Shown here: positions 10,626 through 20,500 of the stretch, piece after piece
How the letters are laid out: each line of letters starts with the position of its first letter
How positions within the stretch are numbered: the stretch's first letter is position 1
NCBI GenBank assembly: GCA_002633005.1
Contig: NMRA01000443.1
Span: 182,251-209,053, forward strand
DNA: 26,803 bases
Direction of reading: 5' to 3'
From: Phoronis australis
Taxonomy: Eukaryota; Phoronida; Phoronidae
Translations under genes and position numbers: made by a program
The notes under the pieces: model-generated
The model's input: the letters and a program-made list of their open reading frames with translations, nothing else
What the model was told of the DNA's origin: nothing
The model's database searches: none

Positions 10626-11558
10626 ATGGAAGAATCACTTAGCCAATCAGATGAAGGTAGTCAAAGTCTGGTGGAGTCAGATGGGTCTAACCCGCCTCAT
10701 AAGAAGCAAAAATCTTATAACAGTGACAGTGATTCATCCTCGAAGAGTGTGAAGAAAAAGAGACTCCGTCCATACATGAAAAGTGCTTCAGCCAATGAGC
10801 TGGGTAACCTGGTTAACAGCATTGGTGAAAATTTTAGTCCTGACTGCCTTGATTTGAAAGAGAATTTATCAGACTGCATTATGACTGCCAATCTAGAAAA
10901 TGTGACTGAATCTGTTCGTAAATCGGTGCTTTATCGAAATTGTGAAATTGATGAGAAAACTTGTTTAAAACCAAGCGAGGCCATGCGACTGTTTCAAGAA
11001 ATGGATGCTGCTGTCAACAGGGGACGTGCTAAGAAACGTAAATGGCTGACGAGCACAAAAACACACACCAACTGGAGTAAAGGGCATTCTGACCGTACTA
11101 AATCTAAAAGCACCGGGGAATTATGGGCCTTGTCACGCAGTCCATCTCTACCAGTGGATGAAACTAAACAATGTGACTGCTTTGAGTACTGTGAATGTTT
11201 TGGTCATCGTAAAAGTTTGATACGAAGTAAGTCATTAAGCTGTCTAAATGTGTCGGATCTCATGCCTTTTTCTGTCATGGAGAGTATGCCAAAGACCAAA
11301 TCTGGGGGCAACTTATTTCAATCAGAGTACAAGCCAATGTCACCTGCTTCAGTTAGCATACGTCCTCCTGCTCAATCAAGCTGTAAGTTTCAAAAGGACT
11401 GCCGCCACCTGGGTTATTGTGATGGACTGCTGCAGGCTAAGTCGACATCAACCAATCAGATTTGTGATTGTAGCAAACAAACAGTGTACAGAACAAGTCG
11501 CCGGCGTAGCACTGGGCTGGATGGCGTCAGTCCAGAAATGTTTGTGGACCAAAAGCAG
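10626..11558 (+). other. N-terminal exon of the F-box/WD40 gene: disordered regulatory region
   Basis: A single exon encodes 311 residues with no recognised fold. Visible elements are an acidic/Ser start, two basic clusters that could act as nuclear localisation signals, and RSPSLP (residues 171-176), which fits the mode-1 14-3-3 consensus RSxSxP. There are also RSKSLS (200-205) and RRRSTG (292-297) basophilic-kinase-like sites. Two Cys-rich patches are CDCFEYCEC (183-191) and CKFQKDCRHLGYC (253-265), with a further CDC at 280-282. Such regions usually evolve fast, so orthologues may align poorly here. Confidence 0.75.
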
Positions 11559-14500
11559 GTAAACACTTGACTGTTAGTAAACAAAGGTCAGGGCAGGTTG
11601 TCTTCTTGAAAGAGTACGATAGTTGTCGTATGGGTGAATTTTGATTGTAATATTTCATTGAATTTGGCATGCCCACCTGATCTAAAACAAAGATTCAGTT
11701 TCTTGAGGTACATTTCTCAGTAGTCTTCTGAAAGAGGAAAACCAGAGTGAGATTTAACTTGAGTTTTTCTCTGCCAAAAAGAAAGCATAGTTGATTCTGC
11801 TTTGTACCCCGACTCGTTTTGAAACCTGTGCTAACTCACAATAAAAAATGCACTCACCGACCAATAATGCCCGCCTAAGTCAGTTTCAGCCATTGTCTGG
11901 GTTTTTTGAAACGCTACACAAAAGCAGGAATAAGCTATGTTTTAGGCGTCAAAATTTGCCTAGCAATGAGCAAACAACTAATCTCACATCATTTGCTCTT
12001 CTCCAGTTGATTTTCTTTTTTTTAAATACTGCACTACTGACTTTGATTTTCAAGAAAACACCGACCAGAGCCAATTATGGTTTTTAGCCTAATTTTGGAT
12101 GGCTTAATGAAGATGTGACTGTCAATTAGTGATTCTCAATTTTTTATTTGTTGTTAATAGTGTGGTTTAAACTGTAGTGACTGGTCATACAAGAATGTTG
12201 TGCCACTTTATGCTGGGTTTTGTTGTTTTTGCAGAGCATCAAGAAGTGGTTCTCAGATTTTAATCATGAACAAAAGAATCTCATTTTGAAAGAAATCCTG
12301 GTGGGTATATCAACTTGTTTTTGTTCAGTTTCCCAAATAAGTCTGTCGGCTGCTGATTAATCACTTTCCTGGTTGACTATTTAAAATTTCCTGGTTCGTG
12401 AAGTTGCAGTATTATTTATTTAAACCTCAGTTCCAGAAATTAAAACATTTTCTGCTAGTATTCCATTTAAATTAATTTGTCAGTTTGCTTCAAAATTTTA
12501 TGAATGTTTACTTTTTCAGGAGTTATGCGACATGCCACAGATTCACCTGCTGTCAATCAAAATGGAGCCACGCCTTCACCATGGATGCCCTCCCAATTGT
12601 GAAGACATAATAACGTGGTTGCCAAGTCATCTCTCATTGTACATATTCTCATTTTTAGACCCAGGCAAGTCATAACTTTTGTTTTCATAAAATTTGTATC
12701 TGAATATTTTTTTGAGTATCACCATTCACAAAAGTCACCTCGGGTAGTTTAGGTTTTGGCTCTAACTGTGATGAACTAGGAACTGATACACAAATTAAGC
12801 TGCAATAAAAACATATCCGAGAACTCACTACAATATTTCTCCCTGTGTTCTGGCTCCCTCTAACTGGGAATTGATGACCTACTAATTTCCAGGAAAATTG
12901 CATCGCCCTTTTCTGGGGTTCCGTGACCTTGAATTGCCTATGAATTTTATCATTCACATGACACTGGTAGCATGTTTGGATTTGGATTTGCAATACCAAT
13001 GATAATTTTTTAGGGAATTGAGCAAGACTTACATTTTTTAATTGTGTTAATTTTTTATCTAAAGCAAAATTTATTTTCAATCCTCCATGAAATCATCAAT
13101 GATTAGGTAAATTATTTGTTTCTTTTTCAACATGATTTTTGCAGAACATTGATTTTTCATTCAGAATTAGGTATTCAGTACGAGTCCACACTACGAGTTA
13201 CCCTACTAGTAGCTCGTTTCCATTCAGCCAAGCATCCACTCTACACACCTACACCTTGTGACAGATATATTGCAAAATGGACTAGACATCTGTATGTTTT
13301 CAACTGAGCAAGCACTTAGGTGGTAATCGTCTCTGTTTCGTCAGCATGTCTGTGTCCAAACTACGACTTGTGCTGGGGAAAGTTACCCTAGGTGGGTTGA
13401 GTTGTCACATGTTTGTCAAGTTGCTGCAGCACAAAAACTATCCACAGCACTATTAAACCTAGTGACAACTTGTTTCTGGGAGTAACTCATGGTGTGAACA
13501 GCACTTAAGTCTCTGAACTCTGCTTTGTTTTTTCAGTCAGTTTGTGCCATTGTCAATCTGTCTGTCGAGCATGGAAACAGCTGGCGTCAGAGCCTTGTTT
13601 GTGGAGACGGTTCTGTTGTCAGACAATGTGGCTGTTATCAGGCAGTCTCCAACAGAAACAGATGATTAATAACACATTACCTGGTGGTAGAATACTGGTA
13701 AGTGGATTATGCACCGGCGCCGACTGTCACCAAACTTTGTCTCAGACTCAATTAAAAAATTTGCCAATGGCTGGCGCAGTTTTAGTGATCTCCTTCAAAT
13801 CTAAAGTAAATTTTGTTGGTCTTGCACCCTGGGCCCTATTTCATGAAAAGTGACTTAATAGGTTTTCAGAAATAGTTTCCTGTAGCATCTTTTTGATACA
13901 TCTTGTATGGTGTGTGCATGTTTCATGACTTCTATTAAAAAAGTTATCTTGCACTTTGCTCTGTGAAAGTTAGATGTTTGAGTTTTATCAAAAAGACACT
14001 GTGTATATACATTTAAACTGTTGTTCTCGTTATCATATACCTTTTCTTCAATTAATATGTAGATCATAAAACTGGTTATCATAATTTTTTCTTCAGTTAA
14101 TATATAGGTCTTAAACTATTTTGTTGTTCATTTGAAATTTGGTGTACTCAAATGAGCCAGTGAGTAGGGTATACATTCTTTTGTAAATTATTAATAGTAT
14201 TCACGTCACAATTCATGAGTTGTCGGGCATTTGTGATCACTTTTTTACCTTCAACAGTGGAAACAGGTGTTTGCTGAGAGGTTCAAACTACGGCATAACT
14301 GGCTGAAGGGACGATGTAATGTCCGCACATTTGAAGGGCACACACAAGGTAACAAAATTACAAACTTGTGATTTGCTTTTTACTAATTCCATTCTCGTGT
14401 GTTTCTAATATTTCTTCACTTTCTTGTTTTGCAATTTTTCTTTGTACTACTAAGTAATGTATTAACTTTGTAGTTTTGGAAATTTTGACTTACATGTCTT

Positions 14501-17500
14501 CGGCAAAGTTTCATGACAATTTTCAGTACTGTAACAGATGTCTCTTTGTGGTGGATTTGATCATTGTCAATGTTATCTATTTTTTTGGAATGCAATTGCT
14601 TTGTAGTGCTGTGTGTATAATTCTAAAATTAGTAATTAAGACTAACTGTGAACTACTGATAATGTCTCGCCTTAGTTTGCTCAACACTCCTAAAATGTGA
14701 GAATGTTGGCATCATTGCAAATTAAGATTTAAACAAAGTGTCATAGCGAGTAATACTTCTGGAGTCATACCACCAAAACCACCACTGCTCACTATGAGTA
14801 AAAACTGTACCTTAAAAATTTTTAGTTTTTGTTTAAACAGCTGAATGTTCATCACAATGGTCAGTTATTACTTATTTATCTTTAGTACAGTGTATTGTAT
14901 GTAAGAGAGTGTTGTTAGAGACAGTAGCTTTAGTACAGTGTATTGTATGCAAGAGACTGTTGTTAAAGACCAAATTGTTTTACCTTAAGAAAAAGATTTG
15001 AAGTGTTTGGTTGTTTCAGGTATATCATGTGTCCAGTTTGACGACACAAGAATCGTCAGCGGTTCATCTGACAAAACTATTAAGGTGAGTGATCATAATA
15101 CAAGTTTATAAAAAGTTGGTCTGGTAGATGGCGCTACGTTATATGATTGAGAAGCATTAGTGTCTGTTTTGGAGCCAATCTCTCATTTTTCTTCTGCGCC
15201 GTGCAAACGAGGTGTGTTTAAAAACACACCAAAATTGTGCTTTTCAAGGCTGTCTCACTTTAATGGGAGATCGACTGAGTGTAAACTGTTCCAGTCATTT
15301 ATGGTTCAGTGTGTGTTATAAATAAACCCTGTAGGATTGAAACAGTTAACATTGTCCAAAAGTTGCATTACTATACTTCAGGTAAACCAAACAGTTGTGA
15401 ACAGTTTCCGACCTTTAGTCCCGACGTGTTGGCATGCCATGTTACATGTGTGGAAGCTTTTCCTAATTTGTGTATTGAATCATTTCCTGTTTCTTTACAA
15501 CTGCTGTCACGTACCTTGCATTATTGAAAACTCAAGTCAACAAATAAACAAAATGTGTGAACGTCTTCTGTGTTAAGTTAAATTTTCTGCATATTTGTTT
15601 CTCATAAAAAATAAGACTACTTACTGTTATCAGATTGGTCTCGAGCTGTTCTGAGAGTTCTTGTTAGAGGTGATTTCTGGGCTTGTAATAGTTATGTTCG
15701 TTATTGCTAGAAACCAGACTTGGCAATTTTGCTTGTCGTGGCCTGTCATCGCTTGTCATTTTAGGCACTGATCATGGTCTTGAGCAATAATCCACTTCCT
15801 GATTTTCCATGCCCAGAAAAAACTTCTTATCTTAGTGAGAAAGAAGTTGTGATCAGTTTCAATGTATAGCAGCAAGTAGTCTAAATCAAATGTTTGTTTC
15901 TATGACAACTTGTGAGTGTATAGCAGCTTGAAAAATCCATAATTGTGTTGCCTTCAGGTGTGGAATATTCGCACCAACACTCCTCTTTCCGTCCAAACTC
16001 TTGTTGGGCATTCTGGAACTGTAAGATGTCTCCACCTGGAGGGAAATCGACTGGTTAGTGGCTCTTCTGATCGGACAATCAAGGTACTTACATAAACAAT
16101 TATTATTATCCCTTCTTTAGCCACCTGCACATTAGTACTGGATAATATAATTTAGATTTATTTCATGGTGAATTCGTTATCCCCTGTGATCTAGAACCCC
16201 CTTGGATTTTGGAGCATTATCACTTAGGGTGTTGGCCCCGAGTACGATAATTCTCCAGAATCTCTGAGGGCTTTAGATAAGGGGGATAATGACTGAGAAC
16301 ATGTAATAATACATTTAAACCACATCACTGAATGATAAACATTGCAATGAATCGATCTGCCTTTTTCGACTCGCCTCCGCTATTGAACTACATTCTATGT
16401 CACAGACTTGGGGTCAGCGGTCGTGACCTTTTCAGAAACGCAGAGTCATTCTTGTTAAAGTAATGTTTGTACTCAAAACTAGCTGAGTTTAATGAAAATA
16501 GAAATAAAGTGAATAAAAAATAAGTTTTAAGCAAATAAGCTGGCTTACTACACATCCTATGATGCTAAACTTCCACCGTGAAAATATCGTCTGCTTAAGT
16601 AGGTTACCACTGGTTACTGAGTATGGTGTCCAAGTCATATATTCCCGATGACATATTACCCGCAATTAAACTGAAAGATGTCGTTTTTGTTGAAATTGTG
16701 CATCTTATTTTTCACAGCGTATAAATGTCGGTATATTGTGGTTTGTCGAATGCGCGATTATTGCGTGTCCTCATTTAAGTATTGTGTTTTCATGTAAGAT
16801 GACATCAGCTGCTGAATACCTCAGCGGTTATGGCGACGGATCGAAACCCAAGTGAAGCTGGTCCGAATCCGGCCTCAGGTTCCCGCCAAAATGTTATTCA
16901 ACATGCGTTACTTGAAAATGTACTGGGTATTAAATAATCTTCTTCGATATACTTTGTATCATCACAATTTTGTTACCAATTCGTTTTAGTCAGAATTTTT
17001 TTGTAAAAGTTTGTAGCCATGCTTAGTCACTGCTCAATGTATTGTAACATGTTTGAAGCTCAGAGTTTCACTTGATTTGTGATATAGAAGGAATGATTGT
17101 GATAATGATGTTAAGGATGGTCATTTGGCTTTTTAGCATTCTCACCTCTATTGTTTGCAGGTATGGGATCTTTCCACACAGCAGAGTTGGAGTAGTATTG
17201 CTTGTAAGGTGACCATGATTGGCCATCTACACACTGTTAGGTGTCTGCAGGTGGGTCAAGGATACACCCAATATCATTTTATTTGTTAACGGCACGTATA
17301 ACATCATATTTAAAAGCATTGTTTTTGCATGGAAGCCTTTTATAGGTTATGTATTGAGGCTACTTAGTGTTATTAGTTGTGTACATGTGTAAAAATATCA
17401 GGGATTAAACTAGTCCTGAAGCCTTATTCACGAACATGTGACTTTAGGTTTTAGTCAGAAATCTTGTCTTATTCTCCCTTTTCCTATTACTTGACAAATT

Positions 17501-20500
17501 TTTGTCATTCACAACTAATTGTTACATTGTTAGCTCGTTACAGGTTAATTATAGTTTATAATAACCTTGTTTTTGGAATATTCTCTGCAGATATTGTACT
17601 GGTTGGTATGTGTTAAACTTATTTTTCAGAGATAGTTTTGTTTAGCAAAATTTCTGACTTAAGAGCCATCAGTCACCTTTCATGAAACATTCCTCCCAAG
17701 AAGATTATGTTGATATCACTCAAGGACTGCACCTGGTTGTAGTGTAACTAAGCTGTTATTGTGTCACAGGTGGATGATGAGAAAGTCATTAGCGGCTCAT
17801 ATGACAAGACATTGAAGATATGGAATATTAAAACAGGACACTGTAGACGCACCCTCCGGTAATATGCATCGAACTGTATTCTTGTACCAGTAGCACCAGT
17901 ATTTTCGTTTCATCTCTCCTTCGATATATTGTATCAAATGCCTTGCAAAGCCTATTTCCATTTGGTTCTTAGCTGGTTTATTCTGATGTGAAGTATTTGC
18001 TATGAAATTTACATTCTGTTCGTGTTTTATGTAACCAGCCATAGGTTCAGTTCTTCCCATGAAAATTTCAATTTAAAAAAGGAGAGAAAGTTCATAGCAA
18101 CTAAACAAAAATACTTACCAGGTACATGACATACAGTGCATTACAAAAGTATTCAGACAAAATACTCACTAGGTATATGACATACAATGCATTACAAAAG
18201 TATTCAGACAAAATACTCGCTAGGTATATGACATACAGTGCATTACAAAACTATTCAGACAAAATACCAGGTATATGACATACAATGCATTACAAAAGTA
18301 TTCAGACAAAATACCATTTCCCTGTTATGGTGGCTAATTCTGTCAAAAGTAAAAATGACTGTTACGAAGCAAATTTCTAATTACAAAATGACTTAGCCAC
18401 CATAGTAACTGTAGTGTTCATTTTCCTTCATTCTCAGTCATGAGGGAAGACTACACTGACTATAAATTCGGCTTCCACCCAACTGTCATTACAGGGAATT
18501 GCAATTATTTTGTTTGAATACTTTTCGCTTGTACTGTATTAATGAATTATGGAAGTGAATCTGGATTTCTAGTTTCTCGTTGGTGACATCAACATTGTCA
18601 CAAGTATTGGCTCATATTGCAGGAATTGGTACTGGAATCTTATTTTTTCAAGCTACAAATGGTCGTAAGGTGCACATGCAGAATATTTTGTCTGATTTTC
18701 AGTTTTCTCTGCTTAAAGCTTTTGTGGTCCATTGACAACTGTAGTGAAATCTATGGAAAACTGACTCAATGCACCTGTCTACACCAGTTCTGGCTTACAT
18801 TTCATCTTTTCTAATTCACTGTTATCCACATTTTAACAAAATTCATAAATGCTTTTTTTGAAACATCACAACTGGCTAAGGAATTAAAATGTTACAGCTT
18901 TTCTTACATTAAATGCCTGTAACTCCACACTGTGTTCCTGACAATACATGGCCCCAAGAAAGTACTAAACAAGACATTATTGCCTAGTGCTTTTGCCTGT
19001 CGTCCGATGATTTGTGTACACAGGGCTGTCGATGCCTCAGTTTTGTTATGCTGAAATATAGTTAAAAATCACGTGAAATTTCCCTCATCAGTCCCAAAAC
19101 TTCAAGTGATTAAAAAAATCCTCTCAAGGTTAGAATCATTTAGAACTTACACATACTATTGGTTTTAATAACTGAATATCCTCACTTCACAGTCATTATT
19201 TTCCAGTGTTTACAGCCTCTATGTGGGAGAATAGAATCTGGATTAGTTTATTGCAAATACATGGTTGGTGTAGTCGTATCTTACAAAAAAATTCAGCCTT
19301 GGATGTCCAGAATTCAATACCTGACACCCCTACTACTTTTTAAGTTTACTCATTTCCAAGAATAAACAGATTCTCGTGACCTGCTCCAAGAAGTGTGTAA
19401 GGTGTTGATTTGACAAATTTGAGCTACTTGGATATCAGGGGTGGGGGTGGAATTGGTGGTGACCGGGGAGAGAGAATTTTCCCTTTACCCAAAGTATTTC
19501 CCACCCAAACCAAAAGACACAGCACTTTTCCCCTCAAGTGACCAAGGACCCATTACATCATCTACTTTGTGACGATCCTTGACTCATGCACATTTTTTGC
19601 TGATTGTACGCTATGATTTCTTTAAGGTTTTGCTATTTTTGACAAAAGTTCACTTTAAATTTTTACTATTATTGTTCTCTTTTTCTGTTTTATAAGTTCC
19701 AGCCTTGCTTTGAACGTTTGAAATTTACTTTCAGTGTTAATATAATCGTGGTGAACTGATAACATACAATCTGTTATTTCAACCTGACATTTTGTTTGGT
19801 TATGACAAAGTTGAATCATTCAACTTTTGGTCGTTATCATATTTTTCAGTTATTTGTTGTGTTTACATTTTAAGTTTAATTTGAAGATTTTCGTTTGCTT
19901 GTTCTAGTAAACCTGTCACCTATGCATTGAGGGACTCTAAACATCTCTTGCTTAAGGTTTCTAAAAGATAGTCATGTAAGGGTTGCGAATCGGAATTCTG
20001 CTAAATGGATTTCAGTATTCAACTTGAAGTTTGATATAATAACTCTTATCTGCCTTTTGATCATTTTTAACTTGAAAATTGTCAGCTTTCTGTGCACTTT
20101 ATCCATGTCGACCTTTTGTCCTAATTTCAGTGGTCACGAGGGTGAGGTTTTATGCGTTCAGTACGATGAGACGAAAATTGTGTCGGGATCAGTGGACAAG
20201 ACAATAAAGGCAAGTAGTTGGTAGTCAGACAATCGTTGGTGTTTGTTCATTTCTTATTTATTCACAATGCAAGGCATGTGTATAGCATGCATGTCCAATA
20301 GGTTGGTGACCATTCATTCCCACACACATTGACACATGCATACAGTGGAGGCCTTTCACGAATCAGTGAAAATAAATTAGTACAACAGGCTTCCATTATC
20401 TGCTATTACAATTTTTAATTTTTTTTCTTCTAAAATTGCCAGGTTCTGTTGACCAGACAATAAACCCATGTTCAATTGCTGATATTTGTGGTTTCAATCA

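Larger units (their letters stand above)
13698..15019 (+). other. F-box/WD40 gene introns at 13698-14257 and 14349-15019
   Basis: GT-AG introns (phase 0 and phase 1). The first contains a transposon-end-like block at 13828-13873, and the second the direct repeat at 14880-14970. The rest is unremarkable AT-rich sequence. Confidence 0.75.
16084..17160 (+). other. F-box/WD40 gene intron at 16084-17160, with foldback and SINE
   Basis: GT-AG, phase 0. Holds the foldback element at 16176-16293 and the tRNA-like SINE head at about 16808-16885. Confidence 0.78.
17859..20130 (+). other. Largest intron of the F-box/WD40 gene
   Basis: GT-AG, phase 2, 2272 bp between blades 3 and 4. Holds the tandem repeat array and MITE at 18120-18538. 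Open frames at 18617-18814 and 19159-19365 have no recognisable domain. The rest shows nothing. Confidence 0.75.

Noticed and set aside
11248-11562. A second open frame of 104 codons overlapping the N-terminal exon
   Set aside because: Shadow frame of the F-box/WD40 exon; no domain and no splice support.
12685-13080. Minus-strand 131-codon open frame
   Set aside because: Lies wholly inside the GC-AG intron, with no recognisable motif or splice context.
15211-15230. Hairpin ggtgtgttt/aaacacacc as a regulatory RNA
   Set aside because: A 9-bp stem with a 2-nt loop is too small and isolated to support a call.
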